Of a stretch of DNA of 64,000 bases, positions 45,849-56,659 are shown one piece after another. Source of the DNA: Cephalotrichum gorgonifer (Eukaryota; Ascomycota; Sordariomycetes; Microascales; Microascaceae); assembly GCA_900312665.1 (NCBI GenBank), contig ONZQ02000010.1, forward strand, positions 806,001 to 870,000, read 5' to 3'. The first letter of the stretch is position 1. Every line of letters begins with the position of its first letter. The translations under genes were made by a program, and so were the position numbers. Below the pieces are notes generated by a model. It did not search any database, was not told where the DNA came from, and saw only the letters and a program-made list of their open reading frames with translations.

Positions 45849-47779
45849 CGCGACGGTTGGTTTCTATTCATCCGCTACTCAATGGGGGCTCGGGAGGTCC
45901 GTGATGATAGTGCGATTCATTCGACTATCTTTGCGAAATAAAAGGGACGGAAGTGAATTTCAAGACCAGGTAGCGGTGCCGAGTCAACAAGTAAAAAACG
46001 GAAGGCAAGAGCCGGGATTCCTCGATGCGGCTCGAGGATATGATATTGTTCACGTCGCTAAATAAGGAGTGAGGATTGCGGAAACACAAAACCGGGCCCT
46101 GCCTCCTCGGCGGAAGAGATGGTATGGGATCGTTGTCGGGGCTGAGTTGAGTCTCCGGAGAATATTATTAGTACATTGCTCATGCACGTTGGGTCGGAAA
46201 TCCGGAGTAGCACACAGCACAGGTTTGGTGAAACGCCAAGGTGTCCATTGGTCTAAATTGCTAGGCTGTTTCCCATTTAGGTAATCCAGCAGCTCAGCTT
46301 CAACGTCACCTCTCCAATCTCTCCAAGAGCTCTCGCCATAGCAGCGTTCTTATGGATATCGCTGTGATTCTTTTGTCCCGCCTCCTTTGGTATAGCTATT
46401 TGATACTATTTGGAAGACATGTTCTCTATACTTAACCTGAATTTGCGATTCTCAGGAAGTGGTCTTCAAGACCTCGAATGGAGAACTGGACCATCCATGG
46501 CCTTTACTCACAGTCTTGCTCCATCATTGCCACCCTCAAGATAATGCCAATAGAATACCAATAGTTTTCGTTATAGAAAAACTATTCAGACCTCTCATCC
46601 GTCCTCTATACCTACTACAGCCAAGAGGAGGTGGAGAGTGGCATGTACAGAGCTAACTTCGAGTATCATCATGAGTGTAAGTCGATGCATCGACTTGCTC
46701 GTAGCCTCCGGCAATCCACCTCGCTCGGCAACAATTGTATGGAATATCACCTGAAGGAATACTTTCGTGGTTCCAACGAAGACTCGTCGTGGTCGAATCT
46801 CAGGCGTGTGCAAGAGACAGACCTTGTTCATGTCGCGGGTCGAGGAGTAAGGGACTCGCCATCAACATGTCACACCCAAACCCACATACCAGGCTCCCGG
46901 GCTCCTGTACAAGCCATGTAATCGGGATAGGGCAAAATAACAGTTTCCAGAACTGTTCCAAGCGCCTAATAACAAGTCGCAGCCACTTGTAAGCATCGAT
47001 GAGTCGATGGACCGGAGACAGAGGGCCGAGGAAGCCGCTCAGGTACAAGGAAAATAGGGGACTCGGTGTGGGCGTATGGCATCGAATACCGAATACTGCA
47101 GTATGAGCTTACCTAGCCTACCAAAACTCGCCAAGAAATTGCTAGCGAGCGCCTATTTTCATTAAAAACAATATGCTATTCGAGCTCCAATTCAATAAGT
47201 GCTCCGTTATAGGCCTCGTTCCGACAAGAATGACATCGTTCATTCTTTGAGTGAATGGAATATGGACAGCAGCATTCAATTTCACTAGGTCACTTTGGAT
47301 CCTATTGTATTAAAAGTCCGAACTTATTGTACGGAAGTGGCAAGCACATTGTAGAGGGACATGCCCCGGTGCTCCTTCCCGGTCCAGCAGAACGAGGACC
47401 TCATCTCATGGCTCTATTATTTCACTCATCTTCCCCTTTAGAATTCCATTTCTCTCCTTTCCTTTCCCTCTCTCTGACAACTTCTGCTCTTTTCTCTACC
47501 ATCTTCTTGCAACCTCCCATGCTCACCAGCATCCTTATCTTCACTTGGTCTCTCAATACTGGGATCTATCTTCCTACCTTCGCATTCAACTCTACTATTT
47601 TCTCTCAAGTCTCCAGCTATACCCTCTCATACGCATTTAAATTCTCCTGCCTCTTTCTTCCTGCCTCTTCCAGGGCTCTTATTCACCTCCTCTGCTTTAC
47701 ATTTCTACATTTTCATATTTTCATACCTCAACACCTTGGCACCTCCTCGACCCGAGTTTGACTTCTCTGGCTCGCTAAG
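45849..47779. other. Intergenic, 1.9 kb
   Basis: Upstream regions of the reductase gene (left) and the uncharacterised gene (right). The last 350 bp are strongly C/T-rich (47440-47770), like a long 5' UTR. A perfect 18-bp palindrome is at 46679-46696. Frames up to 168 codons look like chance products of the pyrimidine tract. Confidence 0.45.
46679..46696. repeat. Perfect 18-bp palindrome
   Basis: AAGTCGATGCATCGACTT reads the same on both strands. It lies about 830 bp before the reductase start codon and 1.1 kb before the next gene. It could be a dimer-binding site; no further evidence. Confidence 0.5.
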
Positions 47780-50040
47780 ATGAACACCGCAAATCATACC
47801 GAGGACGCCGACATCGATGCCATAATCGCAGTTCTATACTCCCCGGGCGCCGCGAGCGACCCACGAACCTTGTTGATTATCGAATGCATCGGTACGCTAT
47901 CGTTTAACCCATCCTAGGCTACTCTCGTCTTCCCTAACACACTTAACAGATGCCGTTGAAGCCTGGGCTCTACGTCAACCCGAACAGTTCAATTTTCCCC
48001 CCAATCTCGTCGAGGTTAATGCGGCAGTCTCTGCCCCGGCACGCGAGGTTCTCATGACGACCTTTCGTGCAGTTTTTCAGAGTGGACAATCGGCACTGGA
48101 GAATTGGAATTCGCTCTGTCTTGCCCGTCGGCTAGCCCCGGTCTCCCATAGCGGCCCCGAAAACGACGTGGGTTTCTCTCGAGGCCAAGAGCCTGAGGAC
48201 GTCTTCGGTGTCACTCTTCCTGTGCCCGAGATGGATCCCGTCACGGGCTTCAGTCAGCAGGCGCAGAGTCAGCAGCTAGACTTTGGTTATGGTCTGTAGG
48301 ACAGCCAGCAACCGGGCCCTGCGAACGACGGTGATATTCAGAACCATGTCCGGCTTTCTAAGGACCAGCTTGGTAAGTTTTGGCACAGAAAACAGGATAT
48401 CTTTTAGGGTAGGCCATTGCTAAAGAGCGGTACTAACTGTTCTTCAGAGCTCGAAGAATTGTTTGTCCAGCCTTCTACGGACCAGCTTGGTGAGTTTCGG
48501 TATAGAAAATTGGATCTATTTTAGGGTAGGTCATTGTTAAGGAGCGGTACTAACTGTTCTTCAGAACTCGAAGACTTGTTTGGCGACGCTGCCACCCAAG
48601 AGGAGAGTAGTGATACTTCGGGGCTTGGTAACTTCTATGTCAACGCAACTACCCAGAGGCAAGGCAGCTGTGACACTTCAGGATCTAGCGATTTCTTCGA
48701 CACCGTCACTACTCAGCAAAATGGAAGTTATGGTGTCTCAGGGCTTGAGAGCTTGTTTGGCAGCACTCCTAGAGGGAGATATAATGTCTCAGCCACCCCG
48801 CCCAACCAACTTCAACCTGAAGTATCTTCCAGTGGTAGTGACGAAGAGACCTCCCCTGTGCCCTCCCCGATTGTCCAATTGCGCATGCCGGGACTCCCTG
48901 CCCAAGCAGAGCCTCATCAGAGCCAGTGGTTGCTTGACCGACTAGGCGAGTTCAGCGGAAGTTTCCAAGGCCACATTCGGAGTACCACCCAGTTTCGGCA
49001 AGCATTCGAGCAATATTCCAACTGGGCTCGGCAGGGAATTGACAACGGGTGCATCAGCCCTAGAGAGGATCGCACCATGCCGACCACCGATGAAGAGAAG
49101 ACGCTCTATGTTCGCCAACTCTTCGAGGCGGTGCTTGATTTTTCTGACGTTGATGAGAGGAGGCAGGTTTCCGGCGAGAGGCGTAGCAGCGGACCCGGCG
49201 GCAATGGCGACCGGGGTCATCGTTCTGGGGGCAAGTTGAGCAGCGGCCAGCTGACTGTGCCGGAGATGGTGAAGAATGTGGCGCGGACAACTCTCTCAGA
49301 TGTAGAGATCGAGATGTTGTGCTGGGATGTCTTGGTAAGTTACTGTCCCCTGCGTCTTCGAGCGTGAAGCGTGACTGATCTTTCCATATAGTCAGCCGCC
49401 ATCCGAGCGCAACAGGGCGAGCCGCACGTCTTTCGGTGGTCGGGGTCGGGCGAGACCACATGGGAAGCGTATACTTGCTTCGAAGATAGGTGGTTGGCCG
49501 TCTGCGGTCATACCCGAGTGAGTCCATGTCCTACATACCACTTTGATATCGAGGTTGGCAGGTTCTAAATCAATCTTTGTTAGAAACATAAACAAATCCT
49601 GCACTCTCTCACACGAGGGCCGTGGTCCCAGCGCCTAGCGAACGCCCCGGCACACGAGAGCCAGGTATGTCTTGATCCTTAGCCCAACTGCTAGAGGGGC
49701 AGGTGGGAGATGCAAGGTTGGCTGTTTTGCTAACCTTTCCTCACTTTAGAGAAAGAAGAACAACCGAATCGGGAATGACCAAAAGCAACAGAAACTCAGG
49801 GCCCACCGAGAGAGGGAGGTCACCGCGGAGAAGGAGCAGCGCGAGAAGGGCATCGATCGGCGGAGGAAGCGGGCCCAGGAAAAGCGCCGTCTGTCGCGGG
49901 AGCCTCAGCGGACGCCGCTGCCGCTGACGCAGATGCAGATGCAGATGCAGCTTCCTTCCCAGTATCGCCCTGACCAGGCCACCATCCCGAGACCTATGGG
50001 AGTGAAGCGGCTCAGCTGCGTACCTTGGGACGCCAACTAA
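47780..50040 (+). CDS. Uncharacterised seven-exon gene with an in-frame TAG and a duplicated intron-microexon unit
   Basis: Exons: 47780-47891, 47950-48372, 48448-48489 (42 nt), 48565-49334, 49392-49517, 49584-49664 and 49750-50040. All phases agree, and all lengths sum to 615 codons. Most introns have CTAAC or CTGAC branch sites. The frame is broken once, by TAG at 48297-48299 in exon 2; a CAG there would read through as LQDSQQ. The product has acidic N-terminal repeats (ELEELF, ELEDLFG, then NATTQRQGS and VTTQQNGS), a helical middle part (WLLDRLGEFSGSF, YVRQLFEAVLDFSDVDERR, EIEMLCWDVL) and a C-terminal part with W/C residues (FRWSGSGETTWEAY, CFEDRWLAVCGHTRKHK) and a basic helix (RAHREREV, RRRKRAQEKRR). 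I do not recognise a named family; the pattern suggests a nuclear protein. It could be a pseudogene in this strain. Confidence 0.72.
48297..48299 (+). other. In-frame TAG in exon 2 of the uncharacterised gene
   Basis: The codon stops a frame that is otherwise open through exon 2 and continues in phase into five further exons. No GT-AG intron that removes it fits the frame. The implied change from a Gln codon is CAG to TAG, that is CpA to TpA. Confidence 0.7.
48373..48564 (+). repeat. Tandem duplication of a 75-nt intron plus 42-nt microexon
   Basis: The introns at 48373-48447 and 48490-48564 have the same length (75 nt) and differ at 11 positions, 8 of them transitions; the last 23 bases, including the branch and acceptor, are identical. 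The flanking exon ends are also alike (GGACCAGCTTG before each, CTCGAAGA after each). So a 117-bp unit of intron + exon was copied in tandem, making a new 42-nt symmetrical (phase 1-1) exon that adds 14 residues. Confidence 0.85.
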
Positions 50041-51591
50041 ATTCACCCGCAGTACATAATAACATTAGATTTCCGGAGCTATCAGTTCAGCGGAGAACGG
50101 GGCTTGAAATTTCATGAATTCGCAACGCCTCAGGGCCTGGCCTTGGTATGCCACGCCATCGAGGAGCCGCGCATCAAGAAGCGCATTGGGAACCCGTCTC
50201 CGCCGGTGGCGACAGAGAACCTGTTTCGGAGATGATCGGTTAAACGCGACTTTTGTTGTTTGCTCTCTTTTTTTCTTCTTTTTTTTTCTCCGACAATCCC
50301 CTCGGGATATCCCTACCTCTTGGTGGTCGGATTTCGCAGGCCAGATGGTGGTGAATATAAGCACGGCCATAACGCAGCAGCAACGCTCCTTTTCATCATG
50401 ATTTACGACTTCAAGTTTCCTTTGCAGCTGCAACTTCGATTATGACTTCATGGCTTTACAATCAGATTGCGACTTTAACGACTTCACGAACAAACGATTC
50501 ACGCCTGACTGTTGCCTGCAGCCTGGATTTCGACTTGGGGCAGCATGTTTCCTGTGCGTTTATCATGAGATCGACTTTGGTTTCTTCGTTGGTGCTTGAT
50601 GGTGGCAGACGGTGGCTCACGCCCCTTTCCCTCGCGGGCCCATACCTCGCCCTTACAGACCTTACTCGCGGCATATGGCCTATTCCATGCTTTACTGCGA
50701 CGTCGAGATCGGGTTGGTTGGGTGGTAGGTGTTGGTAGACACATGGTGGCTCACGCCGCTTTCCCTCTGGGTTTTTTTTTTGCCTCATTTATATAGAGGA
50801 TCTTTGGAGAGAGAAAAAGGGGGGTTTCACGGTATGTTTTGTGCTCTTCGATTATTTGTTTTTTCGTGTTATCCTTTGGCAGTTCGTTTTCGGAGTTGGG
50901 AGGTTATAATGGAGGAAGACAGGGGGGTTATTACGCTAATACTGGAGAGAGATGGGACATGTAGCCAGACTTGGAGATGGGGTCGAGGTTTTTCTGGGTT
51001 GGATGCTCTCCCGCTTAGCTTGCACGTTGGTTTCGCATTGGGTGTTTCTTTTCTTCCTTTTTCTTTTCGTCTCTTAATAAATGCACACATGAGTTTCGTT
51101 ATCCCGCGTCTGCCCATAACTGTCCGACCTAACCCGTAATAGGACTATGATCGCTGTAAGCCCCAAGAACAAGTAAACCACCCCTGGATTAGACCTCATG
51201 AGAGTAAAGAATACTACATTGGAGACAATTTCCCTGGAGAAGGGAAGCCAAGGCGTACGATTTCGGCGTTTGCCCGCCGTGTCGGGGTAACAACTAACTT
51301 AACGCCGATGGCTTACAGGGTAGGTCGCATTATCGTGTAAGTGGCAGGTGAGTGGGGATACTGTTATGCGTTAAGCTTGGGGTATATGTAAGTGGAGGAA
51401 TACCACTCGCTCTGGCTTCTTTTCATCGTATAACACGCCAGCAAAGAACATTATAACTACAATTGGGACGAAAACTACTCTTCACCTTATTTAACTTTCG
51501 ACTTTGTATTCGAGTTCGACTTGAAAAAGAAAATATTCTCCTGCCTCACTACATATTCGGAAACTTTTCCACCTAACAACCACCGCCCAAA
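50041..51591. other. Intergenic, 1.55 kb
   Basis: Contains T-rich sequence near 50260-50290 after the upstream gene, and a 23-bp direct repeat (50611-50633 and 50745-50767, one mismatch). No gene supportable. Confidence 0.45.
50611..50767 (+). repeat. Pair of 23-bp direct repeats
   Basis: GGTGGCTCACGCC followed by C or G and CTTTCCCTC occurs at 50611-50633 and at 50745-50767. The bases just before each copy are also partly alike (GGTGGCAGAC and GTTGGTAGAC). Confidence 0.6.
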
Positions 51592-52839
51592 ATGCCGACC
51601 ATCTCAAGCCCGGTCGACTCGACCAGCCTCTTCTACCGCGACTACACCCCCTCCCCGCTAGCGACGTCCTACCGCCCTTCCCCGGAGGCTGCCTGCGCGG
51701 TCCAGCCGCTAACTCTCGTCTTCCTGCACGGCTGGCCCATGTCGTCGCGCATGTACGAGCACCTGGCACTTCCGCTCTGCGAGACGCACCGGTTCCGGGT
51801 CGTGGCGCCGGACAGGCGGGGGTTCGGGCGGAGCGAGTGGAGGGCCGGGGAGGGGTTCGGGTGGGATGTGCTGGTGGGGGACCTGGTGGGGGTGTTGGAG
51901 GGCGCCGGGGTGGGGGAGTTTGTGTTTGTGGCGAGCAGTATGGGGTGTACGGAGTCGCTGCTTGCGTATCAGGGGAGTGAGTTTGTGAGGGAGAGGTGTA
52001 AGGTGAGCCAGTCACTTTTATCCCTTCTTCCTTTTCCATATTTCTGTTCTCTACCGCCTGCTTCGTCTTCTTCTTATGCATTTCTATCGTCCTTCGCTGG
52101 ATCTCGAGGCCGTGGCAGGAAATGCCCTGGCTATCGAGATGGGAAGACAAGAATGGCGTAGAGGAGAGAAAGCGGGAGTGACGACGAAAGTGAGGCGCAG
52201 TAGCTAACAGCATTCAGGGTCTCATCTGGCTCGGCCCCATAATGCCCTACCCGCTCCAGACCCCCACGCACCCCCTCTCCCCCTCCACCGAGCTCTGGGC
52301 CTCCATCCTCGACGGGCTGAGGGACAACCGCGCCCAGTTCGTCAGCGAGGCGCTCCCAGGCGTGTTCGCGGTGGAAGCGGGGAACGAGGTGCACCCCAAG
52401 GTGCTGGAGCACTACGAGCGCATCGTGGCGGAGGCGGACGGGGTGGCGATCGAGCGGACGACGGCGGTGTTCAACCGGGAGTCTGAGGAGGAGATGAGGA
52501 GGTTTGCGGCGGAGGAGGTGCCGGTGCTGGTGGTGCATGGGGGGAGCGACCAGTCGATGCCGGCGGAGGGGAGCGCGGTTATTATTAAGGAGATGGTGCC
52601 GAGGGTTGAGTTGAAGATTTATGAGCGTGCGGGACATGGTGAGTTTTTTCCCCCTCTCTCTCTCTATCTCGCCCCCGTTCTACGTGCTCTCCTCTCCTTT
52701 CACTCCCCTTCTCCCTCCATAGAGAGTTGATGGGGGCACTGTGGAGTGAATAGTTGGTGCTAACTATCTTGCAGGGCTATACTTGACGCATACGGACAAG
52801 CTGATGGTCGACTTGCTGGAGTTTGTTGGGAAGCTGTAA
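51592..52839 (+). CDS. Alpha/beta hydrolase
   Basis: Three exons: 51592-52002, 52218-52638 and 52775-52839; 298 residues. Both introns end in clear branch and acceptor sites (GCTAAC with CAG). The fold landmarks are visible: oxyanion strand VFLHGWPM (43-50), APDRRGFGRSEW, the nucleophile elbow VASSMGC (Ser116; the usual G-x-S-x-G is here A-S-S-M-G), the acid strand VLVVHGGSDQSMP, and the catalytic His in AGHGLYLTH, which is built across the second splice junction. Members include haloperoxidase-like esterases and other small-molecule hydrolases; the substrate is not evident. There is no signal peptide, so it is probably cytosolic. A retained first intron would end the protein early at 52161. 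Confidence 0.85.
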
Positions 52840-54391
52840 TCTCACGGTTTCGATATTTGTAAGAGTTGGACGGCGAAGGGGAGAGGTAGATATTGGACCA
52901 TCACCACACACACACACGAGATGCACGATCCATGAATTTCCATGCTTAATACAATTTCTTTTTTATTCTGGTCTACGCCGGACTCACATCTCCTGACCGG
53001 TGCCTGACTTCGGAGAGTCGATGGATGTGGACAGGATGGGATGGCTCCAGTTGGCCTGGGCAAGACAGGGGCGCGGGCCGTGATCATCCGGACCCTTCCC
53101 GGCTTAGTCGGCGGGAGTGTTCCTCATCTGTAAGTGGGTCTCACACCCTGTCCCCGGGGAGATCGGATCTGATAATACATATTCTGAGCTTCTACTTTGC
53201 CCCCCCCGGGTGTAACAGAGCAGGGGATAGGGCATTCGCGTCCTCATCGTACACACGCTCCAAAGATAAGAAGAGGCACCAGGCCCCTTTACCCTCCCGG
53301 AAATAGACCAAATAGCATTCTCATCACCTCCGCCGTGAGATTTGAATTCCCTCACTCCGGTTGCGGGACCGTGTTGCATCGAGACAAAACGAGTGTGGAG
53401 TTCCAAGGAAACCATGACGACAGGCACAAAAAAATCTCCGGCCCCACTGCCATAATGGGATGGGCAGCACGCACGGAACGGAGAAATATAAAACGAAGAA
53501 AAGGAACAGGAACACAAAGGAGATGCCGGTTCCAATTCCGGCCGCGGTCAAACCACGTCCGTAATATGGCTCGGATCCTCGGGCCGGAGTCTCCGGCGCG
53601 CTGTTTTACTTGTTCACTGCGGGGTTACACCATTTGTTTTTTGAGGGGCACACATCGAACGACAGAAATTGAAATGGTAGTACGGGAGCGGGTAAGGCAA
53701 GGTTTGAAAAGAAAGGGGAGACCAATTGGTAAAGTCTTGTCGTCATCTAGCGGCACGGGGATTGGGAAAGGGGGGAGAGGAGGGGGGAGGGAGAGAATAG
53801 CCGAAGGGGCCTTCTTATCATAACAATCCCAAGCCGGGCGCTGGGTGTTAAATCTGCCGCCAATGGCCAAGGTCGAGCCGCGCCTGAGAGAGAGGACGGG
53901 GACTGGAGCCGTTTAGCTTGGGCGGGACAGGGTTGGAAATAGATTGACTGATTTGACGCTCGGGGCAAAATGGTACATGTAGTGGTAGGTGCGGGGAGGA
54001 GGTTAAAACGGAAGACGGAAGATGGCCGTGCAAAGACGTGTCAAGAGCGAGAGTGAGGAGCAAGCTAATAACTGGAGTAATGGCACGTACTTTTAGCTTC
54101 CGGGGAAACTGGGGAAACGATTTATACTCGCGCACGTCTCTTCCCTCCCCGCTCCCAACAATCCACCATACTAGTACTAGGCGTACGTGTAACTAGTGAT
54201 AACTATTGTCTGTCCGTCTTCTTTCCCCCAAATACTCCAATACGAAATCTCACAGCTCCCTCAAAAGCTCACCTCACCTCACCTCACCCCGCCCCCGCCT
54301 TCTCTCTTCTCCGTCCCAACCGCCCACCACATTCACTCGCCCACACACACACTCACACTTACACTCACACTCACCCACCCACCACTCCAAA
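52840..54391. other. Intergenic, 1.55 kb
   Basis: Holds a short CA microsatellite at 52903-52917 and, just before the next gene, ACCTC and ACTCAC simple repeats (54270-54380) typical of a 5' UTR. A 208-codon plus frame (53197-53823) shows no family features. No gene called. Confidence 0.45.
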
Positions 54392-55421
54392 ATGGCCGAT
54401 TTCCAAGTCTGGACCGTCACGGAGCCCTACCTAGAGCCCCACTGCAAGCTGGGTGAGGGCCCCTTCTACGAGGCCGCCACCAACACCCTCCGCTTCGTCG
54501 ACATCATCCAGAAGCGCCTCCACACCGTCAACCTCACCGAGGGGCCCTCCTCCCTCACCACCCTGCAGCTCGACGCCCCCGTCACCGTCACCGCCGACAT
54601 CGAGGGCGTCGACCCGACCGACAAGATCCTCATCGGCATCAAGCACGGCCTCGCTGTGCTGGACAGGAAGACGGGCACCTACGAGTACGTCTCCAGGCTG
54701 GGCGGCGAGGAGGGCAACGACAACGAGCGCGTGAGGACCAACGACGGCGCGGCGGACCCGAGCGGGAGGTTCTGGCTGGGGACCATGACGGATTTCGGCA
54801 AGGGGGAGTTTAAGCCCGAGGGTGAGTTTTTTTTTTCGGCCCTATCGGCTCTTCTCTTGTTTATGGACGGCCTGGGATAACTCCCGTCGTTTCTGTTTCC
54901 CGCTTACTTTTGACTAACACGCACACCTCCAAAAAGGCGCCTTCTTCCTCTTCGACAACAGCAAGGCCACAAAGGTAATCCCCGACCTCACCATCCCCAA
55001 CTCCGTCGGCTGGTCCCCGGACAACAAGACCTTCTACGCCACCCACTCCACCACGGGCGAGATCCTCGCCTTCGACTACGACCTCGCCACCGGCGCCCTG
55101 TCCAACCGCCGCCTCTTCTACAAGCACGACGGCGCCGACCCGGACGGCTTCCGCGTCGACGTCAACGGCGACCTGTGGTCCGCCGTCTACGGCGAGGCCA
55201 GGGTCCTCAAGATCAGCGGCGCCGAGGGCAAGCTGGTCGGCGAGGTGAGGCTGCCCACGAGGAACGCCACCTGCACCCAGTTCGTCGGCACCGAGCTGTT
55301 CATCACTACCGCGAACGACGACCAGGCCGAGGGCGGCGAGGAGAGCAAGAGGTTGGGAGGCGCGGTGTTCAGGGTTGATGTTGGGGTGGAGGGGCTGGAG
55401 CTGTTCAAGTACAAGTTGTAG
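54392..55421 (+). CDS. SMP-30/gluconolactonase/LRE-family protein
   Basis: Two exons, 54392-54821 and 54937-55421; 304 residues, the normal family size. The 115-nt intron has a GACTAAC branch site. It is a six-bladed beta-propeller: LGEGPFYE near the start carries the metal-binding Glu22, then RTNDGAADPSGRFWLGTM (substrate/metal site with Asn and Asp), PNSVGWSPDNKTFYATHS, and DGADPDGFRVDVNGDLW with the last metal Asp. Known members hydrolyse sugar lactones (gluconolactone and others) or act as regucalcin. No secretion signal is visible, so a cytosolic lactonase is most likely. The exact lactone is unknown. Confidence 0.88.
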
Positions 55422-55731
55422 AGTTGTAGGGAGAGATAGTGTGTGCGTGTTGGGGGAGGAAGGAGGGGCCATCGGAATGTCGGGTGTAAGGGAGAAAGGG
55501 GGCCCAGGGGGGTTGGCTCTCTGGGAGTAGTTTCCCGGATTTTGGCCAGTGAAATATATGATGTATGTATGGCCTCAGAAGTCGAGCTCGTGTACTGTGC
55601 CATGCATGTATGTTGTTATAAACGAAGCGTGACCCCCTCTTTTCCAATTATTTTAATCCAATGCCCATAAATGAAGCCATACTCGCCCCCATCCCCAAGC
55701 TCCCGTCTCGCGGAACAGATCATCTTCTACT
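55422..55731. other. Convergent intergenic region
   Basis: 310 bp between the stop codons of the SMP-30 gene and the N-methyltransferase gene. Nothing recognised. Confidence 0.5.
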
Positions 55732-56659
55732 TCACGGCTTCGCCTTCGGCTTCAGCGCATAACTCCGCACCGGATGCAACCCCGCCGGCAGGCCATTCTG
55801 TATCTCGCTCCTCACGACATCGAGCCCGGCCCTCTCGAACAGCTCCCTGAACTTCCTGTCCTCTCTGGCTCATAGTCAGCGCCAGAATCATTGTCATGCT
55901 CAGCCTCCCCGTCTGTACCAAAAAAAAAAAACTCACCTCGTCACAGCACTATCCAAGGCATCGAAAATGTCCTTCCCGCTCGTGCTCATATTCTCCTTCA
56001 CGACAACGAAGCCCCCCTCCTCCAGCACGCCCCTGCACCGCTCGAGGTACTCCACCAGCTCCTCGTCCCTGAGGTGGCCCAGGCACCACTGGTTCCAGAC
56101 GATGTCGTACTTCTCCCCGGGCTCAGGCCGCCACTCCTCCAGCCCGACGTTGAACACCCGCCCGACGCCGGGCTTGGACTGGAGGTTCTCTGTGAACTTC
56201 TGGATGGGCTCTACGACGTCGACGGTCTCGGAGACGGAGACGAGAAGGCCTTCTGTTATCCTGCCGATGCTGTGGTGGTCCGTCAGCCCTGTCTGTTTTT
56301 CGGAGGGCTTCATTCGTCTACCCTCGTAGACATATGTTGAAGGGGAGGCAGGGGGGTAGAGAGAAGTAGGGCTATATCATAGATGGGCAATAGTGGGCAA
56401 CGGCCAGGGCAAGGACAGTAAGGAAGAGGAAAAAAAGAAAAGCTCACCCAGCCCCACCCTCAAGCACCCTCCCAACCCTCCGCAGCTTCCCCACGCCCGA
56501 CCCGACCCCCATCTTCGCCAGGAACGCCCGCGACCCCTGGAGGTCGACCCGGCTTATGTATGGGAACCCGCCCAGCATGCCGTTTACGTCCGCGTCGATC
56601 CCGGACCAATACTTTCTCCCATCCGCGCCGTCGACGTACGAGTCTGCTGGTGCCTCCAT
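55732..56659 (-). CDS. tae1: Protein N-terminal (alpha-N) methyltransferase Tae1/NTM1
   Basis: Three exons: 56659-56448, 56269-55937 and 55864-55732; 225 residues. The first exon has YWSGIDADVNGMLGGFPYIS and DLQGSRAFL, the NTM1 hallmark. The splice then completes the SAM-binding glycine motif GGAGIGRITEGLL. Next are VDVVEPIQKF, FNVGLEEWRP, YDIVWNQWCLGHL and GGFVVVKEN, and the last exon gives EDRKFRELFERAGL and the closing YALKPK. The enzyme methylates the alpha-amino group of proteins starting X-Pro-Lys after removal of Met, notably ribosomal proteins in yeast. It acts in cytoplasm and nucleus. All joins restore conserved sequence, so the model is firm despite three small exons. Confidence 0.88.

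Noticed and set aside
47255..47761. Plus-strand frame of 168 codons rich in S, F and L
   Set aside because: Product of the C/T-rich 5' leader of the next gene; low complexity and no ATG-based conserved start.
48346..48945. Second open frame through the microexon and next exon, starting at ATG 48346
   Set aside because: It ends at 48945 and does not continue in phase into the later exons; the other frame does to a final stop at 50040.
53197..53823. Plus-strand frame of 208 codons
   Set aside because: Arg/Gly-rich without family features, in a long gap with simple-sequence DNA.
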